From: an uncultured Selenomonadaceae bacterium
GTDB lineage: Bacteria > Bacillota > Negativicutes > Selenomonadales > Selenomonadaceae
DNA: 63,937 nt
Assembly: GCA_905234235.1 (NCBI GenBank)
Contig: CAJOHN010000007.1
Span: 1 to 63,937, forward strand
Direction: 5' to 3'
Shown here: in pieces, positions 32,791-41,462 of the stretch
Numbering within the stretch: the first letter of the stretch is position 1
Layout of the letters: each line of letters begins with the position of its first letter
Position numbers and translations under genes: made by a program
Notes under the pieces: generated by a model
What the model saw: the letters and a program-made list of their open reading frames with translations, nothing else
What the model was told of the DNA's origin: nothing
Database searches by the model: none

Positions 32791-33786
32791 TTGAAGTTTA
32801 AAGATTTTATGAGCGCACTCGACGGCAAAATTAAAAATGTTTATCTGCTGAGTGGCGCGGAAACTTTTTTTATCGATAAGGCGCGGGAAAAAATTTTGGC
32901 GCGTCTGAACGTCGATAAAACAACGGAACTCTTAACGTTCGATTGCGACGCCAAACCCGCAGTCAGCGAAATTATCAGCGCGATTGACAGCTCGCCATTT
33001 TTCGGTTCAAAAAATGTTGTGCTCGTCAAGAACGCGCCTTTCTTCAGCGAGGATAAAAAAATCGAACGCCTCGAAAATATTCTAAAGGACATGCAACCAA
33101 CAAACTACGTAATTTTCACGGCAAAGAAGGCGGATAAACGTCGCAAGCTTTATAAAATAATTTTGCAAGTCGGCGAGGTTTTGGAGGCGGAGCCGTTAAG
33201 AGCTTGGGAAATCGACGATTGGCTGAACGAAAAACTTCAATCGATTGGCAAAAAACTGAGCGGCTCGGCGCGGCGTTACTTCAATGAACGGCTTGGAATT
33301 TTGCCGGAAATTTCGCTGTGGTATCTGGAAAATGAATTCGACAAAATCGCGCTGAACGTCGCGGGCAAAGAGATAACCATAGAAGATTTGCAGAAAAATA
33401 TGCTCGCTCCGCCCGAAGTATCAGATTTCGCCTTAGCGGACGCCGTTGACGAACGCAAAGCCCAAAAAGCAATTTATCTATTGAAAGCGCAGGCAAAAAC
33501 TCCCACGAAAATTCCGCTCGTGACGACGCTGTTGGTTAATCACGTGCGCCGACTCTTGCGGGCAAAATATTTTATGGCGCAGGGCGTGACGGGGAAACGA
33601 TTAGGCGAGCCGCTAGAAATGAATCCTTTCATCGCACAAAAAATCGGCGAGGTTGCAAAAAGTTATCCGGAAAAATTGTTGGAGGAAACTTTCATAGAAT
33701 TGGCGGAGGCGGATTTTAAATTAAAAACGGGACGCGCAGGCGTAGAAATTTTGGAACGAATAATCCGCAAGCTCTGCAAGCGATAA
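32791..33786 (+). CDS. holA: DNA polymerase III delta subunit
   Basis: 331 residues from TTG 32791 behind AGGGGTGATAAT; the ATG further upstream reads through alr's start and is unlikely. The delta subunit opens the beta clamp in the clamp loader. The start FKDFMSALDGKIKNVYLLSG is typical of the family (loader 'GAETFFID' loop), as are VVLVKNAPFF, NYVIFTAKKADKRRKLYK and the C-terminal collar helices with LVNHVRRLLRAKYF. It is the only replisome gene in the window and is divergent from alr. Confidence 0.92.
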   Translation: MKFKDFMSALDGKIKNVYLLSGAETFFIDKAREKILARLNVDKTTELLTFDCDAKPAVSEIISAIDSSPFFGSKNVVLVKNAPFFSEDKKIERLENILKDMQPTNYVIFTAKKADKRRKLYKIILQVGEVLEAEPLRAWEIDDWLNEKLQSIGKKLSGSARRYFNERLGILPEISLWYLENEFDKIALNVAGKEITIEDLQKNMLAPPEVSDFALADAVDERKAQKAIYLLKAQAKTPTKIPLVTTLLVNHVRRLLRAKYFMAQGVTGKRLGEPLEMNPFIAQKIGEVAKSYPEKLLEETFIELAEADFKLKTGRAGVEILERIIRKLCKR

Positions 33787-33870
33787 ATTTAAACGCCGCA
33801 AAAAAATTTCCTTCATACTTAAAAAATTTGGGCGTTTGTAGTAAAATCTTGGCGGAAGGGGGCGATACCG

Positions 33871-34830
33871 TTGGTTGAAATTTATAAATCGCAGGAATCG
33901 GGGCACTTGGAGAAGTTGACGCTGCGAACGTTGCAGAAGGGCGCGTGGATAAATATAGTCGACCCGACGCCTTACGAACTGCGGGAAGTGAGCGCGTTGA
34001 CGCAAGTGGAGCCGGATTTTCTACGCGCCGCACTCGACGAGGAAGAACGTTCGCATTTGGACACGGAAGATGGCTCGGTTATGATTCTTACGAACGTGCC
34101 AATCGTCTACGAAGAGGAAAGTTACGACACGTTGCCGCTGTCAATTATCTTGACGAAACAATACATCATCACGGTTTGCTTAGAGGAGACGCCTGTTATG
34201 GCGAGTTTCAATCAGCGAACGGCGCGGCTTTTCCACACTTACAAGCGCACGCAATTTTTATTTGAAATTTTATATCGCTCGGCAACGTTTTATCTGCGGT
34301 ACCTGCGGCAAATAAATAAGCTCTCCGACGAAATCGAAGAGCAACTGCGCAGTTCAATGCGCAACTCGGATATTTTGCGGCTAATGGAATTGCAAAAGGG
34401 CTTGACTTATTTTAATGCCTCGCTCCGCTCCAATGACGCCGTCTTTGAAAAACTTCTGCGCCTCAGAAATTCTCGTTCCGTCGAAGGGATTTTGGAAATT
34501 TACGAGGAGGACGAAGACTTACTCGAAGACGTTATCATTGAGAATAAGCAGGCGCGCGAGATGGTTGAAATGTACAGCCAAATTCTTTCGCAGATGGCGG
34601 ATATTTTCTCGTCGATAATTTCCAACAACCAAAACATGGTTATGAAATTCCTCGCGGCGATGACGATTATAATTGCGGTGCCGACAGTCATTGCGAGTTT
34701 CTTCGGGATGAACGTGCCGGTTCCGCTCGCCGAAAATAATTTGGGCTTTTTAATCGTGATAGCGATAGCGTTATTGGCGTCAATCGTCGCGGCGATAGTC
34801 TTCTGGAAAAAACATATGTTCTGGGGTTGA
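33871..34830 (+). CDS. corA: CorA-family magnesium/cobalt transporter
   Basis: 319 residues from TTG 33871. A large N-terminal cytoplasmic alpha/beta domain (residues 1-240) ends in the long stalk helix. Two C-terminal membrane helices follow: one containing MTIIIAVPTVIASFFGMNVPVP, whose GMN is the pore-entry selectivity motif, and a last helix, FLIVIAIALLASIVAAIVFW. It forms a pentameric channel gated by Mg2+. The last residues KKHMFWG are typical. Its terminator lies inside the end of the convergent gene. Confidence 0.93.
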   Translation: MVEIYKSQESGHLEKLTLRTLQKGAWINIVDPTPYELREVSALTQVEPDFLRAALDEEERSHLDTEDGSVMILTNVPIVYEEESYDTLPLSIILTKQYIITVCLEETPVMASFNQRTARLFHTYKRTQFLFEILYRSATFYLRYLRQINKLSDEIEEQLRSSMRNSDILRLMELQKGLTYFNASLRSNDAVFEKLLRLRNSRSVEGILEIYEEDEDLLEDVIIENKQAREMVEMYSQILSQMADIFSSIISNNQNMVMKFLAAMTIIIAVPTVIASFFGMNVPVPLAENNLGFLIVIAIALLASIVAAIVFWKKHMFWG

Positions 34831-34832
34831 GC

Positions 34833-36269
34833 TTAAGCCTCGTCGTTAGCGGCGGGGTTTTCTTTATTTTCTTCAGCGGCTTTAGCAGCGGCTTCGGCGG
34901 CGGCAATTTCTTCGGGCGGGCGATAATCTTTATTCGGCTCCAAACCCGCGAATCGATACAAGAAAATATATTCCTTCGGCTTGTAAGCGACGTTGGTTAC
35001 GCCGCGCACTTTGTACTTGAAATTACGTTCGGCGTCGGGGTCGTCAAGATTTTCGCTGTATTCTCTGAGCAATCTGACAGCCGTATCGAAAGGCACAGGC
35101 TTCTTTTTGGGAGCGTAAAGTAAATTCTCATCGAACGCCATGAACTCGACAATGTTAATAAATTTCTCTTCAAGCGCGAGATATTTTTCCAACTTAGCGA
35201 CGTCCGCGCCCTGTTCTTTAAGTTTAGCGTAACCGTCGAGCCAGCCGAAGAACTCATTGACGATATTTTGAATGCGCTCCTTGTTGTCTAAGAAAAACAT
35301 TAACCGCCGAGCAACGCCGCGAATGCTGTAAGCAACCGTCTCCGCAAATTCGTAGAAAGGCGCACGGTCATTGCCTCTAAATTCGGATTCGGGATTCGTG
35401 ACGTAATCCAAAAGGTTAGCGTGTTCATATTTAACCTTCATGCGGTCGGCGTATAACTTCAAGTCGTAAAGATTATCGTTGACTGCGCCCATGCCGTGCC
35501 CGAACGTCCGGAATAAAAGTTTTTGTTGCGCCTCGAATTTCTGATTCTCTTCGTCTGTGAAGACTTCGCGAGGTACGTAGCTAGCGACGGGGTTCATTAT
35601 GTCACGCATTTCCGCCAAAGCTTCTCTGTTCCTTAAGCCGAAATTATTCATCATCTTGAAAGCTCTGGTCGCCACTTTCGACATAGACTGCCAATAGCGC
35701 ACGGGCGAACTGTCGGGGTATTCAAACTTGAAATTGAACATCATCGCCCACATGTCCATATTAGGCGTAATGGTTGCTTTTCTATCAAACGGTTCAGGTT
35801 GCCCCGAATTGCTGTTGTAGCTTCTTATAAAATCATTGCCGGCTTTAATCGCCTCGAACATAACTGTCCGCGTCCGCACATCCATAGCCTCAATCTTAGC
35901 CGCCGAAACTTCCTTGACGGGCTGTTCTTCTTGCGCATTTTCGTCGGGGTTAGGGAAGGGCTTATTTTTTTTCTTTTTCTTTTTATCGCTGGGCACGAAT
36001 TTAGGTTGAGCTTGTACGACGGGAGCGGCGGCTTGTTCAACCTGCGCGGGTTCTTCCTTAACGACGGGTTTAGGTTCGGGCGGCGGAGGCGGTGCAGGTT
36101 CGGGTTCGGGCGGCGCGAGAAATTTCTCCTTAAGCATGTTGTAAGCTTCCTCGCTGACCGCGCTGAGTCGATTGCCGACTTTAATTCCCTGCCCCGTCAA
36201 GAACGCGATTATATCTTTTTCGTCGCGCTCGATTTCTTTTGCGATTTGGTAGATTCTTTTTGACGCCAT
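34833..36269 (-). CDS. IF-2 N-terminal-domain protein with unknown helical C-terminal domain
   Basis: 478 residues. Residues 1-50 match the N-terminal domain of translation initiation factor IF-2 (KRIYQIAKEIERDEKDIIAF, then a GIKVGNRLSAVSEEAYNMLK segment). A Pro/Glu-rich linker (residues ~52-75), a Lys cluster (KKKKKKNK near 97) and an acidic stretch follow. Residues ~130-450 form an unrecognised, mostly helical domain with several aromatic motifs (FKFEYPDSSPVRYWQSM, YSIRGVARRLMFFLDNKERI). The C-terminal 30 residues are Ala/Glu-rich. There is no GTPase domain, so it is not IF-2. It is the last gene of the long ispD-to-yacP operon, 31 bases after yacP. Confidence 0.7.
   Translation of the reverse strand: MASKRIYQIAKEIERDEKDIIAFLTGQGIKVGNRLSAVSEEAYNMLKEKFLAPPEPEPAPPPPPEPKPVVKEEPAQVEQAAAPVVQAQPKFVPSDKKKKKKNKPFPNPDENAQEEQPVKEVSAAKIEAMDVRTRTVMFEAIKAGNDFIRSYNSNSGQPEPFDRKATITPNMDMWAMMFNFKFEYPDSSPVRYWQSMSKVATRAFKMMNNFGLRNREALAEMRDIMNPVASYVPREVFTDEENQKFEAQQKLLFRTFGHGMGAVNDNLYDLKLYADRMKVKYEHANLLDYVTNPESEFRGNDRAPFYEFAETVAYSIRGVARRLMFFLDNKERIQNIVNEFFGWLDGYAKLKEQGADVAKLEKYLALEEKFINIVEFMAFDENLLYAPKKKPVPFDTAVRLLREYSENLDDPDAERNFKYKVRGVTNVAYKPKEYIFLYRFAGLEPNKDYRPPEEIAAAEAAAKAAEENKENPAANDEA
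34836..34862 (+). terminator. Terminator of corA inside the convergent gene
   Basis: CCTCGTCG pairs with CGGCGGGG around TTAG, followed by TTTTC. The stem overlaps the last codons of the minus-strand gene that ends at 34833. Confidence 0.6.
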
Positions 36270-36300
36270 ACGGTTTCACACTCCTAATAAAAAAATTTTT

Positions 36301-36822
36301 CTATTTACCTCGCCGAAGTTTCTCAAGCTTGGCGAAAACATCTGCGCCGATTCTATCGCCGACTTCGTTGCGTTTAACGGGCAAAGTCACATTGCCGAGA
36401 TATTCTTTGCGCAAGTGCTGTTTAGCCCTTTTAACCGCCCGATAAAATTCTCGCGAAGGATGCCGATACGCGCCCGCCCCCAATATGACGGTCTCAATCG
36501 CCGCGTCCGAACTCACAACGTGAACCTCGCGCCGCTTGCCGACTTCCTCGTAACTCAGCCGCTCAATAACTTTATCCGCCGTCTCGTTGAAGCCGCTGTA
36601 AATTACTCGGAAAAAATCGTCGTAAATTTCCGTGTGCTCCTCGTCCTCGCTACGTGCGGCATCGAAGACCAAAGTTATCTCGAATTTTTCATACGCGCCG
36701 TATTCGTGCAAGCTCCTAATCAAAAATTCACGCGCCGTCGCCAAATCGTCAGTGTTAATCTCGCGCCAGATGTGAATCAGATTGTAGCCGTCAACCAGAT
36801 AATGCGGTCGCTTCTTTGTCAT
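36301..36822 (-). CDS. yacP: NYN-domain ribonuclease, YacP/Rae1 family
   Basis: 173 residues. The start HYLVDGYNLIHIW is the PIN-like NYN signature with the catalytic Asp. ITLVFDAARSEDEEH near residue 50 and VVSSDAAIETVILGAGAYR near residue 103 carry further acidic metal ligands. In Bacillus subtilis this protein (Rae1) cleaves mRNA in the ribosomal A site. It overlaps rlmB by four bases (ATGA), the usual neighbourhood of this family. Confidence 0.9.
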   Translation of the reverse strand: MTKKRPHYLVDGYNLIHIWREINTDDLATAREFLIRSLHEYGAYEKFEITLVFDAARSEDEEHTEIYDDFFRVIYSGFNETADKVIERLSYEEVGKRREVHVVSSDAAIETVILGAGAYRHPSREFYRAVKRAKQHLRKEYLGNVTLPVKRNEVGDRIGADVFAKLEKLRRGK

Positions 36823-37553
36823 TTTAATTGTCTCTGCGTAAAAATTTCGTACATAAGCACCGCGCCCGCCGCCGAAGCGTTAAGCGAATTAATTTTGCCG
36901 ACCATCGGGATTTTTATCAACACGTCGCAACTTTCTCGCGTCAAACGCCTCATGCCTTTGCCCTCGCTACCGATTATTAAAACAATTCCGCCCGTCAAAT
37001 CCGCTTGCCGAAAATTAATTTCCGCGCCCATGTCCGAGCCGATAATTTTTAATCCGAGTCCGCGCAGATTTTTAAGGGTTTGGGCGACGTTCGTAACTTG
37101 CGCAACTTTGACATATTCCGCCGCGCCTGCCGAAGTTTTAAATACTGTCGCATTGAGTTGGACGCTCCGACGTTTAGGGATTATCACGCCGTGCACTCCG
37201 ACAGCCTCAGCCGTCCGAAGTATCGCACCAAAATTCTGAGGGTCTTCCAACTCGTCAAGCAAAATTATGAACGGCGATTCGTTTTTACTCTCGGCAAGCT
37301 CCAAAATTTCTTCGACGCTTACATAATTGACAGCCGCCGCCAACGCCGCAACGCCTTGATGTCGCCCGTCGCACAGCTTATCAAGTTTATCACGCGCTAC
37401 AAATTCTACAACAACGCCCGCTGTTTTGGCAAGGGCAAATATTTTTTGAATCGAACCGTCGCGACTGCCCTCCGCGATAAAAATTTTGTTGACGCTCCGC
37501 CCCGACTTTAACAGCTCCATAACGGCATTGCGCCCGAAAATTAAATTGTCCAT
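36819..37553 (-). CDS. rlmB: 23S rRNA (guanosine-2'-O-)-methyltransferase RlmB
   Basis: 244 residues. An N-terminal L30e-like substrate-binding domain (LIFGRNAVMELLKSGR) is followed by a SPOUT knotted domain with motif 1 LDELEDPQNFGAILRTAEAVG, motif 2 IIGSEGKGMRRL and motif 3 IPMVGKINSLNASAAGAVLMYE. It methylates G2251 of 23S rRNA with S-adenosylmethionine as donor. It sits between the C39-like peptidase and yacP in the operon. Confidence 0.94.
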   Translation of the reverse strand: MDNLIFGRNAVMELLKSGRSVNKIFIAEGSRDGSIQKIFALAKTAGVVVEFVARDKLDKLCDGRHQGVAALAAAVNYVSVEEILELAESKNESPFIILLDELEDPQNFGAILRTAEAVGVHGVIIPKRRSVQLNATVFKTSAGAAEYVKVAQVTNVAQTLKNLRGLGLKIIGSDMGAEINFRQADLTGGIVLIIGSEGKGMRRLTRESCDVLIKIPMVGKINSLNASAAGAVLMYEIFTQRQLK

Positions 37554-38219
37554 TCAAGTTTTCTCCTTAGGCGTCGCGATTAGCCAAGCCTGATTACGTT
37601 CGCCCTCCGGCAACATGCAATGATCAAACCACATCCAATAAAATCTGTCGAGGCTCCCGACTGTATAGCCGTCTTGATTGTGATCGCTCGTGTCGTAAGG
37701 GTCGGCGAAAATCAAAACGTCGTCATAAAGATCAGCAGTGCCCAGCGTGTCGACGCCGATTATAACGCGCCAATGCCCGCCCCATTCAACATTCTCAACG
37801 ATAATCGGCTTACCCTGCGCAAGATTTTCTCTGACGAACTTTTGAAACGCAAATTCATCCATCGGCGGCGTATCCAATCTGCTTTGAACTTCCCAATCGA
37901 TACTCTTAAAAAATTTTACCATGTTGCTGAGGCTCGTACCGATTTTCGGCTTGGTTTTTAATTTTTTAATCAGCGTCGGCTCGTCAAAATCGTCGCGCCC
38001 GAAATAATTTAGGACACTCCTCGCGGCGGCGGCTCCGCAACTGTATTCAGTTTCCTGCTGAACGTTCGGGTAATGCGTCAAGATAATTTTGTCGGCGGTC
38101 GAAGTCATGTTGTAAACGTCGAGACGCGGATAGTAAATCGAATCGTCATGATTAGCCGTGAACGCCGCGCAGATTAATAAAATCCCAATCAAAATCGTAA
38201 CGGATAAAATTTTTTTCAT
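37554..38219 (-). CDS. Secreted C39-like cysteine peptidase
   Basis: 221 residues from ATG 38219 behind GGAGGCGTCAAC. A signal peptide (residues 1-21, core ILSVTILIGILLICAAF) is followed by a papain-like C39 domain: the nucleophile Cys in TEYSCGAAAARSVLNYFG near residue 67, the His in GGHWRVIIGVD near residue 144, and the Asp in FADPYDTSDH. Such exported proteases may process surface or signal peptides. It begins inside the mrnC stop codon (ATGA), and its stop codon directly abuts the rlmB start codon. This is an unusual member for an RNA-modification operon. Confidence 0.85.
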   Translation of the reverse strand: MKKILSVTILIGILLICAAFTANHDDSIYYPRLDVYNMTSTADKIILTHYPNVQQETEYSCGAAAARSVLNYFGRDDFDEPTLIKKLKTKPKIGTSLSNMVKFFKSIDWEVQSRLDTPPMDEFAFQKFVRENLAQGKPIIVENVEWGGHWRVIIGVDTLGTADLYDDVLIFADPYDTSDHNQDGYTVGSLDRFYWMWFDHCMLPEGERNQAWLIATPKEKT

Positions 38220-38614
38220 GTTGACGCCTCCTTGAATGCCAGCTCGCAAATTTCTTCAAGCCGCATAAAATTTTTCCGTAAAAATAATTCTCCCAACAAA
38301 GCTTCAAAGCCGGTGCTCGCGTGATATTCGGCGACGGTTGCATTTCGCGGCGCGTGACTTTTGGCATTGCGTCCTCGTCTGAAAATGTCGCGCTCATCGT
38401 CCGTTAAAAAATTTTCTATCGCGTGATAAATTTTAGCCTGCGCGGTCGCCGAAACAATTTCCGCGCTGAGGTCGTGCAAGCGTGTAATGTTGTGCGTGAC
38501 TTGCAAGAGGCGCGTCCTAACGTACAGATGAAAATACGCGTCGCCAATGTGCGCAAGAATCAGCGGCGACAACGTTTTAATTTCTTCGGCAGGAAAATTT
38601 AGGCGCGTTTCCAT
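38216..38614 (-). CDS. mrnC: Mini-ribonuclease III
   Basis: 132 residues. A single RNase III catalytic domain without a double-stranded RNA-binding domain: LILAHIGDAYFHLYVR near residue 18 holds the first acidic metal ligand, and FEALLGELFL near residue 105 holds the second. It matures 23S rRNA ends. It overlaps the cysS stop by 16 bases and the downstream gene by four, which shows tight operon coupling. Confidence 0.92.
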   Translation of the reverse strand: METRLNFPAEEIKTLSPLILAHIGDAYFHLYVRTRLLQVTHNITRLHDLSAEIVSATAQAKIYHAIENFLTDDERDIFRRGRNAKSHAPRNATVAEYHASTGFEALLGELFLRKNFMRLEEICELAFKEAST

Positions 38615-40125
38615 GTTGCTCCCTGCGGCGTGTCTTCGACGACAATTCCGGTTGCTTTGAGTTCGTCGCGAATTTTATCAGCCGTTGCCCAATTTTTAGC
38701 GGCGCGTGCCTCTTGACGGAGCGCAAGGATTATCTTCATAAGCGAATCGACAAGCGCAGATTCATCAGATTTTTCTTCCGCCTTCGTAACGGGTACGGGC
38801 TGTTCGAATATGCCGATTATCTCCGCCATCTCCATATAAATGTCGCGAGTGCGCAAGATTATATCGCCGTCAATCGTCACGGGCAAAATCTCGCCCTTAA
38901 CAAACCCGCCGTAGTAACCGCCGATTTCCTTAGCCAACTCGAACATGTACGTTATCGCAAGCGCGGTGTTGAAGTCGTCGCTCATCGCCGCATAAAAATT
39001 CGACAGTAAACGCTCGCCCAAATCAGCCAGCCCGCAAGCAGGACTCGCCGTTATCGCAAAATTTTTCTCGCCCGTATCCTTTATGAACTCGCCCGCATGA
39101 ACTTTACGCGCTAATTCATCCAGTTGCCAATAAGCCTTCGCCAACTTCCCGAAAAATTCTTGAGCCTCAATGATTCGCGCCTCACTGAACTCAAGCGGAT
39201 TGCGGTAATGCGTCTGCAATAAGAAAAGCCTAACAACTTCGCCGGCATACTTCGCCAAAATCTCTTCGACCGTGAAGAAACCTTTCGTCGCCTTAACCAT
39301 TTGCTTATCGGATTTGCTGGCTTTCTCGTTGCCGATTGTGATAAAGCCGTTGTGCAACCAGTACTGCGCAAAAGAATTTTCATCGCCGATTGCCGCTTGA
39401 CTCTGCGCGATTTCGTTTTCATGGTGCGGGAAAATTAAATCGGAGCCGCCGCCGTGAAAGTCAAATTTCTCGCCCAGATATTTCAGAGACATCGCCGAGC
39501 ATTCAATATGCCAACCCGGTCGCCCCGCGCCAAAAGGACTTTCCCAAGAAGGTTCGCCGGGCTTCGACGCCTTCCATAACGCAAAATCCATCGGGTGACG
39601 CTTACGATTATCAACTTCGACGCGAGCCCCAGCCATCATATCTTCAAGCTTGCGCCCACTCAATTTGCCGTAATTTTTATCCGCCTCGACGCTGTAGAAA
39701 ACATCGCCGTTATCCAAAACGTAAGCAAAACCCTTGTCGACGAGCGTCTGAATCATCTTGATAATATCTTCCATCGTCTCGGAAACTTTGGGATAAATAT
39801 CTGCGTGGCGAACGTTGAGCGCGTCCATACTCTTGAAATACGCCGCGATATTTTTCTCGGAAATTTCCTTCCACGTGACGCCCTGCTCATTAGCGGCTTT
39901 GATAATCTTGTCGTCAACGTCGGTGAAATTCTGCACGTAACGGACTTCGTAGCCACTTTTCTTGAAGAAACGACGAATTACATCCCACGTCACGAACGGG
40001 CGGGCATTGCCGATATGCGGCGCATTGTAAGGCGTCACGCCACAACAATAAATACTAACCTCGCCCTTCTTAAGCGGCTTGAAAATTTCCTTCGTGCGGC
40101 TCATCGTGTTGAAAACTTTAATCAT
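38599..40125 (-). CDS. cysS: Cysteinyl-tRNA synthetase
   Basis: 508 residues from ATG 40125 behind AAGGAGTG. It is a class I synthetase that charges tRNA-Cys. The Zn-binding Cys is in YCCGVTPYN, the HIGH motif appears as PHIGNARPF, further Zn ligands are in WHIECSAMS and FPHHENEIAQS, and C-terminal DALR-like helices follow. The signature loop is unusual: the common KMSKSLGNFF region reads EKASKSDKQMVKATKGFF, with Met replaced by Ala and several extra residues. The Lys and Ser positions are kept. The function call is not in doubt. Confidence 0.95.
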   Translation of the reverse strand: MIKVFNTMSRTKEIFKPLKKGEVSIYCCGVTPYNAPHIGNARPFVTWDVIRRFFKKSGYEVRYVQNFTDVDDKIIKAANEQGVTWKEISEKNIAAYFKSMDALNVRHADIYPKVSETMEDIIKMIQTLVDKGFAYVLDNGDVFYSVEADKNYGKLSGRKLEDMMAGARVEVDNRKRHPMDFALWKASKPGEPSWESPFGAGRPGWHIECSAMSLKYLGEKFDFHGGGSDLIFPHHENEIAQSQAAIGDENSFAQYWLHNGFITIGNEKASKSDKQMVKATKGFFTVEEILAKYAGEVVRLFLLQTHYRNPLEFSEARIIEAQEFFGKLAKAYWQLDELARKVHAGEFIKDTGEKNFAITASPACGLADLGERLLSNFYAAMSDDFNTALAITYMFELAKEIGGYYGGFVKGEILPVTIDGDIILRTRDIYMEMAEIIGIFEQPVPVTKAEEKSDESALVDSLMKIILALRQEARAAKNWATADKIRDELKATGIVVEDTPQGATWKRA

Positions 40126-40140
40126 AAGCAATCACTCCTT

Positions 40141-40995
40141 CTACTTCTTTAAATTGACTTTGGTACTTACTTTGTTACTTAAAGCGACTTCGATAGACGA
40201 GGTGCGCATTGCCTCGTTAGAAATTTCTGCGCGGGCGGCGGCAAGTTCCGTTTCCAATTCACTGACGCGAGCCTCCAACCTTTGAATCTGACGGAGCGCA
40301 ATGTCAATCATTTCGCGTTCGGGGTCGGGCAAAACATTGTGATTCAAATCAACGTCAATCTCCTCCATAAGTTCTGCGCGGACGTTTGGATTATTAGCGT
40401 CGTAACCACGCGCCCTGCAAAGTTCCGCAACTGCCTCGCGATATTCTTCCTCGTTATGAACGCGCATTCCATGTAAGACGACGACGCGCCCCGGTATTCC
40501 TACAACGGTTGCATGCGGCGGAACTTCTTTTAATACGACAGAGCCCGCGCCGATTTTGGCATGGTCGCCGACTTTGAACGAGCCTAAAACTTTCGCGCCC
40601 GTCGCCACGACAACATTATTGCCGATTGTCGGATGACGCTTGCCCTTTTCCTTACCGGTGCCGCCGAGTGTCACGCCTTGATAAAGTGTCACGTTTTTAC
40701 CAAGCTCCGCCGTCTCGCCGATTACAATTCCCGTCCCGTGATCAATAAAAAGTCCGTCGCCAATCGTCGCGCCGGGATGAATTTCAATGCCCGTCAAAAA
40801 TCTGCAGAAGTTCGATACCAGCCGCGCAGAAACTATCCAGCCGTGTTTGAAAAGGGCGTGCGAAATTCTATGCAACCAAATCGCGTGGAGCCCCGAATAG
40901 CACAGGACGACTTCAAGCACGCTTTTTGCCGCAGGGTCGCGCTCAAAGACGACGCGTATATCTTTTTTGATACGCGAAAAAAATTTCATGAACAT
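40141..40995 (-). CDS. cysE: Serine O-acetyltransferase
   Basis: 284 residues. The first ~175 are the compact bacterial Cys[34 protein letters not shown] with its active-site His, and left-handed hexapeptide repeats ([21 protein letters not shown]). It makes O-acetylserine for cysteine synthesis. Compact CysE proteins are usually about 170-230 residues. Here the C-terminus carries ~80 more residues, including a coiled coil ([20 protein letters not shown]) that may add trimer contacts or a docking site. It is adjacent to cysS, which fits cysteine supply, and overlaps the ispF stop by ten bases. Confidence 0.93.
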   Translation of the reverse strand: MFMKFFSRIKKDIRVVFERDPAAKSVLEVVLCYSGLHAIWLHRISHALFKHGWIVSARLVSNFCRFLTGIEIHPGATIGDGLFIDHGTGIVIGETAELGKNVTLYQGVTLGGTGKEKGKRHPTIGNNVVVATGAKVLGSFKVGDHAKIGAGSVVLKEVPPHATVVGIPGRVVVLHGMRVHNEEEYREAVAELCRARGYDANNPNVRAELMEEIDVDLNHNVLPDPEREMIDIALRQIQRLEARVSELETELAAARAEISNEAMRTSSIEVALSNKVSTKVNLKK

Positions 40996-41462
40996 TTTTC
41001 TAAGCTCACCACAGCATACGCCGAAATTCCTTGTTCCGCGCCCGTAAAGCCGAGCCCTTCCTCCGTCTTTGCTTTTACGCTGACTGAATCAATTTCTACC
41101 TGTAAAACTTCCGCTAAACGTTCACGCATTTTTAGGATATGCGGTGCGAGCTTCGGACGTTGCGCGACGATTATCGAATCAACATTGCCGATTGAATAAC
41201 CTTTCGCCGCGACAAGTGTGCAAGTTCTTTTCAGCAGTTCGACGCTTGAAATATCTTTGAACTCCGCCGTCATCGGGAAATGCTGTCCAATATCTCCGAG
41301 CGTCGCCGCGCCAAGCAATGCGTCTATTATCGCGTGAATCAAAACGTCGCCATCCGAATGCGATATAAGCCCCAGCGTATGTTCAATTTCAACGCCGCCC
41401 AATATCAATTTCCGATTCGGCACGAGTTCATGCACGTCGTAGCCAATTCCAAAACGAATCAT
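40986..41462 (-). CDS. ispF: 2-C-methyl-D-erythritol 2,4-cyclodiphosphate synthase
   Basis: 158 residues, normal length. The Zn ligands Asp and His appear in GYDVHEL at the start and the third in [19 protein letters not shown] near residue 42. The C-terminal [22 protein letters not shown] is family-typical. It catalyses the cyclisation step of the non-mevalonate isoprenoid pathway. It overlaps ispD by four bases. Confidence 0.97.
   Translation of the reverse strand: MIRFGIGYDVHELVPNRKLILGGVEIEHTLGLISHSDGDVLIHAIIDALLGAATLGDIGQHFPMTAEFKDISSVELLKRTCTLVAAKGYSIGNVDSIIVAQRPKLAPHILKMRERLAEVLQVEIDSVSVKAKTEEGLGFTGAEQGISAYAVVSLEKCS

Noticed and set aside
40080..40140. T-box leader ahead of cysS
   Set aside because: The gap between cysE and cysS is only about 15 bases. 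There is no room for a specifier stem or antiterminator.
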